Assembly: GCF_900638685.1 (NCBI RefSeq) | Contig: NZ_LR134533.1 | Coordinates: 2,046,001 to 2,110,000 of the forward strand | Direction: 5' to 3' | Source: Neisseria weaveri | Lineage (GTDB): Bacteria > Pseudomonadota > Gammaproteobacteria > Burkholderiales > Neisseriaceae | DNA length: 64,000 nucleotides | Shown: positions 42,538 through 52,417 of the stretch, piece by piece | Position numbering within the stretch: the stretch's first letter is position 1 | How the letters are laid out: each line of letters begins with the position of its first letter | Made by a program: the position numbers and the translations under genes | The notes under the pieces: generated by a model | What the model was told of the DNA's origin: nothing | The model's database searches: none | What the model saw: the letters and a program-made list of their open reading frames with translations, nothing else

Positions 42538-45500
42538 ATGACACATTACAAATCGGATAAAACTCACAAAAATCAAAAAAACTCGGTTAATCGTTCTGCA
42601 GATGCGGATTTGCTACCGCAAGAGCAGCCCGAATTGTTTTACCAGCTTGTCGGAGAAGAAGGGGAGCCGATCGAGCAGCCTAAGGTAAAACTTGTTGAAG
42701 AAGATATGTGGCTGGAGCTTAATTCCAACACAGAAGGTCATCCTGAGTTTATTTTACAAAATGCGAAAAACCATTATCCGGCCTCTTATGCCGGATATTG
42801 GGGTAAACCTGAGCAGGTTTATGAAGAAGCGGTTCTTCCGGTTGCTGAAGAAGTATTGATTAACGGCAGCTTGACCAATTTCCAAAAGGGTATGATCGGC
42901 TTGGGTGTTCTGGGTGCCGCTACCGGGATTTCGTTGGGTAGCGCAGGAGGATCCGGTTCTTCAGGCGATTCTGCTGAGAAAGTTGCAGCCAAAGCCCCTG
43001 TGATTACATTTAATCCGATTGCGGAAGACGACATTATCAACCTGCTTGAATCCAGACAGGAAAGCACGGTACTTTCAGGCCGTGTGGAACATGCAAAGGA
43101 TAATGACGAGATCGTCATTACCGTTGGACAGGCTGTTTACAAAGGCTTTATTGCAGATAAACAGTTTTCCGTTTCGGTCGACACCAAGTCTTTATTGAAT
43201 CACGGTAAAGTCTCTGCAGCGGTAAGCACGGCTGACGGCGAAAGCAATACCTTAACGGGCCATACGGAACATACATATTCTGTAGATACCGAATATGCTC
43301 CGACGATTAGTTTGAATAAGATTGCCGGTGACAACGTATTGAATATCGAAGAATCGAATAATACTGTTACCGTTACAGGAACCGTAACCGATGTTGCCGA
43401 TAATGAGGATATTGTCATTTCATGCGGCTGCGAAAGTTGCGGTAGCGTGAAGTGGATTGATATTGTTACCAAAGTTCAAAACGGTAGCTTCACTGTTGAT
43501 TTTGAAGGAGCGCAATTATCGAAAAACGGTTACAACCTGATTAAAGCAAAAGTGACTTCTAAAGACACTGCGGGCAATACGGCTGCTGTGGAGACGATTC
43601 AAGAATATACCAAAGACTTGGAAGCTCCTCGGGTAAGCGTGGAAATCAATACCATTGCAGGCAATAATATTCTGACCAAAGCCAAGCAAGCACAGCAAGA
43701 ACAAACTGTCAGCGGCACCATCGGCGGTTTGCAGGAAGGCGAAAAAATCAGAGAAGTTTCGGTTTCTGTCGGCGGACAAAATTATGCGGCGCAGGTGGAG
43801 GGTAATCTCTATTCTGTCAATATTCCGTCTTCGGAATTGGCAAAAACAGACAATGTAAACGTATCTGTAACCGTAACCGATAATGCGGGCAACAGTGCAA
43901 CTGCGGAAAATAGCCGTTCATACAGAGTCGGCGAGCTTGAGCCGGTTATCACCTTGAATGCTATTGCGGATGACAATTTCATCAACCGTGCCGAATTTGA
44001 ACGGGGTGAGTTTATCCTGAGCGGTAAGGTGGAAAATGTAGAAGACGGAACGGAAATTATTTTGCGGTCAGGCAACAAGACCCTGACCGCCCAAGTGGAA
44101 AACGGTGAATTTAGTGTAATTGCCGACGACATATTCTTGGGCATTTTGCCTACTACGGAAAATTCAGACGGCCTCGTTACTGCAACGGTTAAGCTGGATG
44201 CGGATAGTGCCGCAGAATCGACGTATTCTGCGCAACAAAGTTATAAAGTCGATTTGCAGAATAAAACTGCTCTGACATTACATTCCGTGACCGACGACAA
44301 TACCTTAAATGCAACAGAAATGTCGCGCTCGCATGTTACTGTAAGCGGCATCGTGACCGATGGTGCCGAAGGCGGAATCGTGACCATTAAAATCGGTCAG
44401 GCAACTTATACCGCACAGATTCAGGCTGACGGCTCTTACAGTGTAGAAGCGGAAATTGCAAAAATCGCTCCCAATGGCAACGACGGCAAATATTGGGTTT
44501 CGGCCAGTGTTGAAAGAGTCGATTCTGCAGGTAACGGAGATAAAGGCACGATAAGTTTTGCACGGACATTTTCGATTAACCAATCTGCGCCGAACGGCAC
44601 AGTGGTGTTTGATCCGATCGCAGATGATAATGTGATCAACAAAACTGAATCAGAACTTCAAACCATACGTGTAACAGGCAGAATCCTTGGATTGGGCGAA
44701 GGTGATGATGTTGTTTCAACAACGGTAAGCGTGGGTGGAAACGAATATACCGCAAACGTAACCGGCTCTGCCTTTAATGTGGAAATTCCCGTTAATGTAT
44801 TGGTTGCCAACAGCCAGATTACCGGCAGAGCGGAGTTAAAAGATGCAGGCGGTCAGACGGCCTCAGCGGTAGAAGGTTCGCAAAACTATAGCCAAAAAAT
44901 AACTGAGCCCCATGTTGATATAACAATTAATACAGTTAATGGTGGCAAAGCCATAAATATTGAAAGCCTGCATCAAGATATTATTTTGACAGGTTCATTT
45001 GAGTTGGGCGAAAACGTCGTTCGCGGTACGGAAGAAGTAACTATTGATATAGGCGGCGTTTCATATAAAGCGGAAGTTTCGGAGACTACTTGGAGGTTGT
45101 CTGTCCCTGCTGCGGTATTGGCAGCTCATAACGCTAAACCTGAAATCACGGTTTCTATCAGCGTAACAGACGAGCACGGTAATAAGGCTTCAGATACCGT
45201 GAAAGGCCAATATACGGTTGATACTGTTGCTCCCGTTCCTGTTATTGAATTGAATCCGCTAAATCAAAATAATGTGATCACTGATGGTGACGCATCAAAT
45301 ACAACTACGACATTAACAGGCCGTGTAACCGGTGATTTCAAGCCGAATGATAAAGTTGACATTACGGTAGGAAACGTAAAAAAAGAAGTTTTGGTAGGAG
45401 CGGATGGCACCTTCCAAGTAGCGCTTGAAACTTCGCAATTAACAGCTTCCGAAAAACCAGTCATTACTGCAGCGATTGCAACGGCAGATGATGCCGGCAA

Positions 45501-48243
45501 CAGCGCCGGCGCACAAACATCGCTGGCATATAGTGTCAACAAAGGTAATCTCGGTATCGAACTTGATGTGATTACCGGAGATGATTTGATCAATGTTACC
45601 GAAGCCAAGCAGGAGATTGCGATTTCTGGCAAAGTCACCGGCACTGATGCTAAAGAAGGGCAAATTGTTGATTTGCTTGTTAACGGTAAAACTATTAAAG
45701 CTACGGTTGGTAGCGGATTAACTTTTACAACCAAGATTGCGGCTTCTGAGCTTATTTCAGATGGCGACTATACGGTTCAAGCAAGTGTTTCTAACAATGG
45801 TTCAACTGCCAAAACCGCGCGCGTGTATAAGTTGTCTTCCGAAGTGGCCGCTTCCATTGATATTACCGGTATTGACAGCGATTTCAGCATTGATACTGCG
45901 CAGGCTTTTTCCAATACGCGTATCGGTGGCGTGATTGAGCTCGAGGGTATGTTCGCGCAAGGCTTAAACAGCGGGCGTATGCGTCAAATCACAGTGAATA
46001 TTGATGATAAAACTTATAAAGCCGGTGTTAAGTCAGACAGAAGCTTTTTCTTAGATATTCCCACCAAAGAGCTGGTCAAACTCAATGGCAAACCAATCAG
46101 CTTTAAAGTTGAGGCAGATCCGCAGTTATTCGATTTGACCAAAACCGGAGATAACACATATAGGGTAAACAACTTAAAGCGTTTTGAAGCTGTTCAGGTG
46201 AAAGACATTAAGTTTGACAGCCCTTATATTATCAAGGACACAAAAACAGACGGCTATGTTGTCTCTGGCGTAAAAGATTCTGCAGCCGTTATTCACGGTA
46301 AAGTCGGAGGTACGGCTAAAGCAGGCGATAAAGTAGTATTGGAAATTGGTCAGAAAGTTTACCAAACCGAAGTAGACTCAACCGGGAAAGCTTTTTCAGT
46401 GGAGGTTTCTGCGGCCGATTTGGTTGCCGATAAAGATCAAACCATTAAAGCAGTTTTGAAAACAGCAGATTTATCCGGCCGGTCGGTTACGGTAAGCGAT
46501 GTGGAAAAGTATACCGTAGTAAAACAAAACGACGGTAAGTTGGTGGAAAGCCATAGCAAACCTGCGATCATAAACAGCGAGCATATTTCCTCCGGATATA
46601 ATTTCCCTTACTTCATTGATAAAATCGGTAATACCAACGGCAGAAGTTACAATATCCCGTTTGGAGGCGATCAAAACGGCCCTACCGTTGTGAAATACCA
46701 CTTCATGACTTTAGATGAAATCGGCACATTATCGGAAAATCATAACCGTTATGTGGACCGGATTTCGATGAGAAGCTACCCTTCCGAGCTTCAAGATATT
46801 GTGCGTAATGCCTATAAGGAAATTAGTGCGGTAACCAATCTTCAGTTTGTTGAAGTGGGCACGATGGCCGAAGCCAATACCAATTATTATATGGGGGATT
46901 TGAAGTCAGGCTTCGAAGGTGCATCTGCTATTGCTTATAACGGCGGATTGATTGCTTGGAACAGCCGCCACAACTATATGGGCTGGGGCAAGGACTTTCT
47001 TCACTATACCGTGTTGCATGAAGTAACCCATACTTTGGGTATGACTCATACTTCCCATGGTTTTAAAGGCGATTATGCGCCGGAAGAAAGCATCGAATTT
47101 TCCAATATGTCTTATAACGCTTATGCCAATAACGGTTTCTTCATAGAAAAAGGGCAGTTGCGTACTTACGACTTGGCTTACTTGCATTACACAGCCGGTA
47201 TGAATAAAACCGTGAGAACCGGAAACGATATCTACACGTTTAAAAACTACAATATGTATAGCCAAGATTCAGATCTTTACATTTGGGATGCTGGCGGTGT
47301 AGATACGTTTGACGCGTCTCAAGAAAAGGCCGGTGTTCACGTTAACCTTACTCCGGGATCGTGGATTTATGTCGGTAATGAGCTGTCCAAAACATTCGGT
47401 GTGAAGAGTGCCGCCACCTACGATATGCGCAGTTATTTTAATTTGGCTCACGATGCGTCGATTACAGGTAACGCCAGAAATGAAAAAGTTACGCTGAATA
47501 CCTACACCGAAGGCCAAGCGTTTATCGGGTACGGTACGCAAATCGAAAACCTGGTGGGTTCGCAGCATAACGACGTTTTAGCCGGAAACAGAGCGGATAA
47601 TAATATTTCCGGCGGCGCCGGCAACGATATTATTCGCGGCGAAGCAGGTAACGATTATCTGGACGGCGGGTTAGGCGAAGATACGCTGATTGGCGGGACG
47701 GGTGATGACAGTTATGTCATCGACAACGAGCGTGATTCTATTGAAGAGCTTGAGAATCAGGGTACGGATCATGTGTATAGCACGATCACTTACACTTTGG
47801 GCAACCATCTGGAAAACCTGACTTTGCTGGGTAGCAATACGATTAACGGTACAGGCAATGCCGCAGCCAATACCTTGCGGGGTAATGATGCGGACAACGT
47901 ATTGAACGGTATGGATGGAGACGACCGTATTATTGGCGGTGGCGGTAATGACACGCTCACGGGCGGTAATGGCCGGGATACATTCGTATTCGATCAAATT
48001 TTGGACGGCAGCGTATCGACGATTAGCGATTTCGTGTACGGCGAAGACACGATTGAGCTGTCTACGGCAATTTTCGGTGAGTTGAAAAATAATCAGTCTT
48101 GGTTTAACAGCCACATCAGTTATGAATCAAGTACGGGGCGTTTGTACTACGATGCAGATGGGGCCGGTAAAACAGATAAGATTCATTTTGCAGCATTGAA
48201 AGCTGATTTGACCATCGATGAAACCAGTTTCAATATTGTCTAA
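42538..48243 (+). CDS. Giant RTX metalloprotease with Ig-like repeats (serralysin/M10-type)
   Basis: 1901 residues, no signal peptide, so type I secretion is expected. Layout: a polar N-terminus; a Gly-rich hydrophobic patch (about 117-136, GMIGLGVLGAATGISLG); about eleven Ig-like repeats of roughly 100 residues (150-1340), each starting near 'IADDNVINxxE'; an M10 protease domain with the zinc motif HEVTHTLGMTH (His1494, Glu1495, His1498, His1504) and Met-turn NMSY; two RTX blocks (about 1685-1735 and 1785-1815, e.g. GGAGNDIIRGEAGND); and a serralysin-like C-terminus (DTFVFDQILDG..ISDFVYGEDTIELS). Likely a surface or secreted adhesin-protease. Exporter genes are not in the window. Two DUS lie inside it (44162, 44852). 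Confidence 0.88.
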   Translation: MTHYKSDKTHKNQKNSVNRSADADLLPQEQPELFYQLVGEEGEPIEQPKVKLVEEDMWLELNSNTEGHPEFILQNAKNHYPASYAGYWGKPEQVYEEAVLPVAEEVLINGSLTNFQKGMIGLGVLGAATGISLGSAGGSGSSGDSAEKVAAKAPVITFNPIAEDDIINLLESRQESTVLSGRVEHAKDNDEIVITVGQAVYKGFIADKQFSVSVDTKSLLNHGKVSAAVSTADGESNTLTGHTEHTYSVDTEYAPTISLNKIAGDNVLNIEESNNTVTVTGTVTDVADNEDIVISCGCESCGSVKWIDIVTKVQNGSFTVDFEGAQLSKNGYNLIKAKVTSKDTAGNTAAVETIQEYTKDLEAPRVSVEINTIAGNNILTKAKQAQQEQTVSGTIGGLQEGEKIREVSVSVGGQNYAAQVEGNLYSVNIPSSELAKTDNVNVSVTVTDNAGNSATAENSRSYRVGELEPVITLNAIADDNFINRAEFERGEFILSGKVENVEDGTEIILRSGNKTLTAQVENGEFSVIADDIFLGILPTTENSDGLVTATVKLDADSAAESTYSAQQSYKVDLQNKTALTLHSVTDDNTLNATEMSRSHVTVSGIVTDGAEGGIVTIKIGQATYTAQIQADGSYSVEAEIAKIAPNGNDGKYWVSASVERVDSAGNGDKGTISFARTFSINQSAPNGTVVFDPIADDNVINKTESELQTIRVTGRILGLGEGDDVVSTTVSVGGNEYTANVTGSAFNVEIPVNVLVANSQITGRAELKDAGGQTASAVEGSQNYSQKITEPHVDITINTVNGGKAINIESLHQDIILTGSFELGENVVRGTEEVTIDIGGVSYKAEVSETTWRLSVPAAVLAAHNAKPEITVSISVTDEHGNKASDTVKGQYTVDTVAPVPVIELNPLNQNNVITDGDASNTTTTLTGRVTGDFKPNDKVDITVGNVKKEVLVGADGTFQVALETSQLTASEKPVITAAIATADDAGNSAGAQTSLAYSVNKGNLGIELDVITGDDLINVTEAKQEIAISGKVTGTDAKEGQIVDLLVNGKTIKATVGSGLTFTTKIAASELISDGDYTVQASVSNNGSTAKTARVYKLSSEVAASIDITGIDSDFSIDTAQAFSNTRIGGVIELEGMFAQGLNSGRMRQITVNIDDKTYKAGVKSDRSFFLDIPTKELVKLNGKPISFKVEADPQLFDLTKTGDNTYRVNNLKRFEAVQVKDIKFDSPYIIKDTKTDGYVVSGVKDSAAVIHGKVGGTAKAGDKVVLEIGQKVYQTEVDSTGKAFSVEVSAADLVADKDQTIKAVLKTADLSGRSVTVSDVEKYTVVKQNDGKLVESHSKPAIINSEHISSGYNFPYFIDKIGNTNGRSYNIPFGGDQNGPTVVKYHFMTLDEIGTLSENHNRYVDRISMRSYPSELQDIVRNAYKEISAVTNLQFVEVGTMAEANTNYYMGDLKSGFEGASAIAYNGGLIAWNSRHNYMGWGKDFLHYTVLHEVTHTLGMTHTSHGFKGDYAPEESIEFSNMSYNAYANNGFFIEKGQLRTYDLAYLHYTAGMNKTVRTGNDIYTFKNYNMYSQDSDLYIWDAGGVDTFDASQEKAGVHVNLTPGSWIYVGNELSKTFGVKSAATYDMRSYFNLAHDASITGNARNEKVTLNTYTEGQAFIGYGTQIENLVGSQHNDVLAGNRADNNISGGAGNDIIRGEAGNDYLDGGLGEDTLIGGTGDDSYVIDNERDSIEELENQGTDHVYSTITYTLGNHLENLTLLGSNTINGTGNAAANTLRGNDADNVLNGMDGDDRIIGGGGNDTLTGGNGRDTFVFDQILDGSVSTISDFVYGEDTIELSTAIFGELKNNQSWFNSHISYESSTGRLYYDADGAGKTDKIHFAALKADLTIDETSFNIV

Positions 48244-48259
48244 GTAGCCGATTAAACTA

Positions 48260-48297
48260 AAGCCTGTTTGATATATTGTTCAAACAGGCTTTTTTTA
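48260..48297 (+). terminator. Terminator of the RTX metalloprotease gene
   Basis: AAGCCTGTTTG and CAAACAGGCTT form an 11-bp stem with a loop of about 10 bases, followed by TTTTTT. It is not a DUS hairpin. Confidence 0.9.
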
Positions 48298-48364
48298 CAG
48301 TCGATATTTTCAGACGGCCTTAAAAGCTGCTATTGCTATATCGTATTGTTTGTATTTTAGAAAA

Positions 48365-48390
48365 AGGCCGTCTGAATTTTCAGACGGCTT
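48365..48390 (-). terminator. DUS-type hairpin after the RTX protein
   Basis: AGGCCGTCTGAA with TTCAGACGGCTT (last pair imperfect), 25 bases past the RTX stop at 48415; AAAAA gives the U tract on the minus strand. Confidence 0.75.
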
Positions 48391-48414
48391 TTAGGGGTTT
48401 TAAATAAGCTTATT

Positions 48415-51400
48415 TTAGATTAGTGCAATCGGCTCCTCATTCATGGTAACGAAAGAATCGCTTGCAATGTTTGCGTAAACTGCATGATCCGATGAGCTGT
48501 TACCGGAGGAGGCCGGTGCGGCAGTCATCTGATTGATTGCATTATCTAACGCATTTTCTTTTGCTGTGTTTTCAAACAACCCGTCATCCGATAAACCGTT
48601 TTCTGCAGTTTTCAGGCTGCTGATTTTGGCTTTGTTGACTGAAGCCGTGTAGCCGGCAGGTATCGCTGCGGATTCGGGAGTAACGGTATTGCCGCCCAAG
48701 TCTGCCAAGCCGGTTGGAAGCGGATGGTTTTGAATCAAGTCTTCAAGCGAATAGGTTTCGCCGGAGTCGAAACGGATAGAGCTGACCGTTAAAGCCGGTA
48801 TGGAGTAGTCAGGAAGATGCAGATCTCCGGAATTTACACCCAAAGTCACGGTATCACCGGTATCTTTTACAGTAATAACGGTTTTGTCTCCCGTATAACG
48901 GATATCCAAGTCGTTTAACGTCAGACCGCCGGTAAAATGAATTTCCGGTTTGCTTTCATGCAAGGGATTGCTCGGCGTGACATTGCTTATGCCGGCGTAA
49001 TGTTGATTAACGATAGTGTCGTGTCCGTCTCCTGCACGGAACACGATAGTTTCGATATGGCTGTTATAGCCATCGAGTTTATCGTTGCCTTTACCGCCGT
49101 CGAATACTTTGATCGGATTATTGGCACTGGTTACCGACAGCGAATCATCGCCGTTTCCGCCGTAGAAGCTGATGTTTGCCTGCTCGCCTTCTCTGCCTAC
49201 ATGAACCTTGTCATTGCCGTTTCCGCCATAGGCGCTAATCGATTCAAGAGAATAAGCGGCAGTATATTCTTCCCTGTATTGGCCGAAGTGGAAGTTATCC
49301 TGATCAGACGTACCGTAGAAATTGGCGTGGCCGTCTTTATCTATGGTGTAAATTTGGCTGGCGTTTTGAGCGGTTATCTCTTCACCGCTTAAACCTTTAT
49401 GCTTTAATTCGAAAAACTCGGAAGCGGTATAGGATTGGTTTGCAAATTCAAATACGGCAATTGCTCCCATAACCGGTTTTTGGTTCAAGATGGTCAGGGT
49501 ATCATCGGTGTTTTTAACTTTGATTATCCAAGTATCGCCGTTCGTCACGGGGTGGGTAGTATAAAATTTATCTAGCGGCGAATTCAGCAGTGTATCGGGC
49601 AGGTGATAGCCTTTGTAAATAGAAATCTCCAAGTCGTCCGGCGTGATACCGTCTACAAAGGAAACACGGTTCCTATTGCTGTGGGTATTGAGATATTCGA
49701 AGTCGGAAGTCAAGGTGTAGTCGAAGATAACGTCGTGGCCGTATCCTTTTCCGAAAATATAGGTGTCGCTGCCGTCTCCGCCTTCTATAAAGTCGTTTCC
49801 GGTTCCGCCGTCTAAATAGTCTGAACCTGTATCTGCATGAAGTGAATCGTTGCCGGCTCCTCCGTCAAGATAATCGTCCCGGTCAGCCCAAGTGCCGCCG
49901 TAGTAAGTGCGGCTGTGTTCGACAATAACATCATCCCCGTCTTTGCCATACAGTTTGTCCCTACCGTCGCTGCCGCCGTCAATCTTGTCGTTGCCGGCAG
50001 TTCCGGTTAAGACATTGTCTTCATCGGTTCCGGAAAGTACCAAACCGGCTTCCGGTTGGTTTAATGCATCAAAGAACGCCTGTGCGGTATAGGTTTTTCC
50101 CTCGACGATAAAAGATGAAATGCTGGTTTTACCATCGCTTGAAAACTGATTGGAAATGGATAAATTGTCTGCAGTATCCGAGATAGAAATCAGCCAGTCT
50201 GTACCGCCTTTGTCATTTTTAATGCTTTGCAGGCTTAAATTTTGCAGCGTTACGCTGTTGTCGAATCGAACTGTATTGCTGCCTAAGCTATCGGTGATGG
50301 TATCTGAATCATAACCTCTGCCGAATACGTAAGTATCGTTACCGGCACCACCGTACAATGCATCGTTGCCTTCTTCTCCGTTGAGATAATCGTGGCCGTC
50401 ATCTCCGTGAAGTTGGTCATGACCTTCGCCGCCGTTTAAAGTGTCATCGCCGGCATCGCCGTATACGGTATCGTTGCCGCGACCTGAGTTCAAACGGTTG
50501 TTACCGGCATTGCCTTTAAGAATATTGTCCGAATTGTTGCCTGAGCCGAAGATATTGGCGTTACCCATCAATATCAGATTTTCGACGTTGGTATTCAAAG
50601 TGTGGCTTACCCAGCTTTTGACTTCGTCAACACCTTCGCCGTTTTTTTCGATAACTTTGTCATTTTTATTGTCGACGTAATAAAGGTCATTGCCGGCGCC
50701 GCCATACATCGTGTCGGCACCGCTGCCGCCGTTGATTTCGTCATGGCCTTTATTGCCATATAAGGTGTCGTCGCCTTCGTAGCCGTACAGCTTATCGTTC
50801 CCTTCGGTACCGTTTAGGGTCTCGCCTGCTTTACTGCCGCGAATATCCAGTGGATTGTGTTCGGCAGGAGCGGTAATGCTGATATTGGCTTTTTGGGCTA
50901 TTTCATAGGCGTCATAAGTTTTCGAACCTACCATGAATGATTGAACGGCGGGTTTGTAAGAAGATTTGGTATATTGGTTTTTTACGGTTAATTGCGAATC
51001 TTCATTCAATTTGATGATTAAGGAAATATTGCCTTCGGCATCTGTGGTTGACGAAATATTCAGATCTTCAAGCGTAATGTTTTCGTCCAGTCGGACAGTG
51101 TTTACGCCTTGATGGTCGATAATGGTGTCAAAGCCGCTACCGGCCTTGAAGATATATGTATCTTCTCCGACGCCACCGGAAAGCATGTCGTCTCCTTTGC
51201 CGCCGTTCAAGGTGTCGTTACCTTCGCCGCCGAACAAATAATCGTTGCCTTCTTCGCCGTTAATGTTGTCGTCGCCGCTGTCTCCGTATAGCGAATCATT
51301 GCCTTCGCCACCGTTAATGTTGTCGTTACCGCCCTGTCCGTAGACTGTGTCGTTACCGCGTCCGCTGTTTAAGCGGTTGTGTCCGGTGTTCCCGAACAGC

Positions 51401-51675
51401 GTGTTGTCTGAATTATTTCCCGAGCCATAAATATTTTGATTTCCGACCAGGGTTAAATTTTCGACATTCGTGGGCAGCACGTAATCACTGCTGCTGTATA
51501 CGCTGTCTTTGCCTTGATTGGGATTTTCTATGATTTTATCGGCACGGTTGTTGACGTAGTAAACATCGTCATCGGAAGAACCGGTAAATGTTTTAGGCTC
51601 TGTGGCTTTAGCCATGGTTAAAACCGCATCTGCATGCTTATTTGCGGAAAGGAATGTTGTGTCATTGTTACGCAT
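48415..51675 (-). CDS. Large RTX (calcium-binding repeat) protein
   Basis: 1086 residues from the ATG at 51675 (a GTG at 51684 is possible). No signal peptide and, as far as I can see, no cysteine. About five clusters of GGxGxDxLx nonapeptides (near residues 95-185, 290-350, 390-465, 560-660, 830-910), separated by hemolysin-type-related domains (NTVRLDENITLEDLNI; NTVRFDNSVTLQNLSL). The first two-fifths is an internal duplication. There is no protease, pore or acylation domain that I can see, and no FrpC-like self-processing module. Likely type I secreted, Ca-folded surface protein. It converges on the metalloprotease gene and shares its NVENLTL..GSGN module. Confidence 0.88.
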   Translation of the reverse strand: MRNNDTTFLSANKHADAVLTMAKATEPKTFTGSSDDDVYYVNNRADKIIENPNQGKDSVYSSSDYVLPTNVENLTLVGNQNIYGSGNNSDNTLFGNTGHNRLNSGRGNDTVYGQGGNDNINGGEGNDSLYGDSGDDNINGEEGNDYLFGGEGNDTLNGGKGDDMLSGGVGEDTYIFKAGSGFDTIIDHQGVNTVRLDENITLEDLNISSTTDAEGNISLIIKLNEDSQLTVKNQYTKSSYKPAVQSFMVGSKTYDAYEIAQKANISITAPAEHNPLDIRGSKAGETLNGTEGNDKLYGYEGDDTLYGNKGHDEINGGSGADTMYGGAGNDLYYVDNKNDKVIEKNGEGVDEVKSWVSHTLNTNVENLILMGNANIFGSGNNSDNILKGNAGNNRLNSGRGNDTVYGDAGDDTLNGGEGHDQLHGDDGHDYLNGEEGNDALYGGAGNDTYVFGRGYDSDTITDSLGSNTVRFDNSVTLQNLSLQSIKNDKGGTDWLISISDTADNLSISNQFSSDGKTSISSFIVEGKTYTAQAFFDALNQPEAGLVLSGTDEDNVLTGTAGNDKIDGGSDGRDKLYGKDGDDVIVEHSRTYYGGTWADRDDYLDGGAGNDSLHADTGSDYLDGGTGNDFIEGGDGSDTYIFGKGYGHDVIFDYTLTSDFEYLNTHSNRNRVSFVDGITPDDLEISIYKGYHLPDTLLNSPLDKFYTTHPVTNGDTWIIKVKNTDDTLTILNQKPVMGAIAVFEFANQSYTASEFFELKHKGLSGEEITAQNASQIYTIDKDGHANFYGTSDQDNFHFGQYREEYTAAYSLESISAYGGNGNDKVHVGREGEQANISFYGGNGDDSLSVTSANNPIKVFDGGKGNDKLDGYNSHIETIVFRAGDGHDTIVNQHYAGISNVTPSNPLHESKPEIHFTGGLTLNDLDIRYTGDKTVITVKDTGDTVTLGVNSGDLHLPDYSIPALTVSSIRFDSGETYSLEDLIQNHPLPTGLADLGGNTVTPESAAIPAGYTASVNKAKISSLKTAENGLSDDGLFENTAKENALDNAINQMTAAPASSGNSSSDHAVYANIASDSFVTMNEEPIALI

Positions 51676-52417
51676 ATTTATCACTCACTTTTTGTAGAAA
51701 TAATTAAGGTAAGATTATTAGATATGAAATTATGTTGGATAGTTCATTGAAATTTTAAAAAAATATGCATATTTTTTATTATTTTAACTATTATTTTTAT
51801 TAATTTATATTTAATGAAATTTAATTTATTGTTATATATTTTTCAGTTAATTTTTTTATCAATTATTCTATGTGTATATTTTAATTTGATTTTATTACTT
51901 TTATATGAATATGTTGATAATAAATTTCAAAATATTCTGTATTTTTTAATATTATGGGGTTGTATTTATTAAATTAAAATGATTAAGAAGATTGATACTA
52001 TAGAAATTTTGTTAACACTCCCGGCTGTTACATTTTCCGCCTTGGGTATCTTATGTTAAGAGCAGTATTAGACACAGTAAAATTAAAACAGAAACTTTTT
52101 CTAAAAGTAGAGTGAATCCTTATTTAACAGTTGACTTTAAGGAAGCGAGTTATCTTTTTATTGGCTTTTGAGCATTGTGTAGTGGAGCATTGTATATAGC
52201 TATAATTGTGTGGTTACAGCTTTTATTTATTCGAACAAACAGTGCAATCTTTGATAGAGATAACTCTGTTTTGGTTTTTTATGTTTATTTTTAAAATCTC
52301 ATTAATGATGCACAAACTTTTTGATACAGGATAATTATTTTGATGTATAATTTAGAAACTTATATATTTCGTATAAGTTGAATATTCATTTGTTATTTCT
52401 ATTGAGAGAATTTATAA
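51676..52417. other. 742-bp AT-rich non-coding gap
   Basis: Very AT-rich, no DUS, no convincing ORF. It carries the divergent promoters of the RTX gene and the Opa-family gene. The best promoter candidate is TTGATA (52321) with TATAAT (52346), spacing 19, for the gene at 52418. A less AT-rich island (52020-52200) may be the remains of other DNA. Confidence 0.5.

Noticed and set aside
49600-51400. CRISPR-like or satellite repeats
   Set aside because: The periodicity is the 27-bp coding pattern of RTX nonapeptides, in frame, with no constant repeat/spacer structure.
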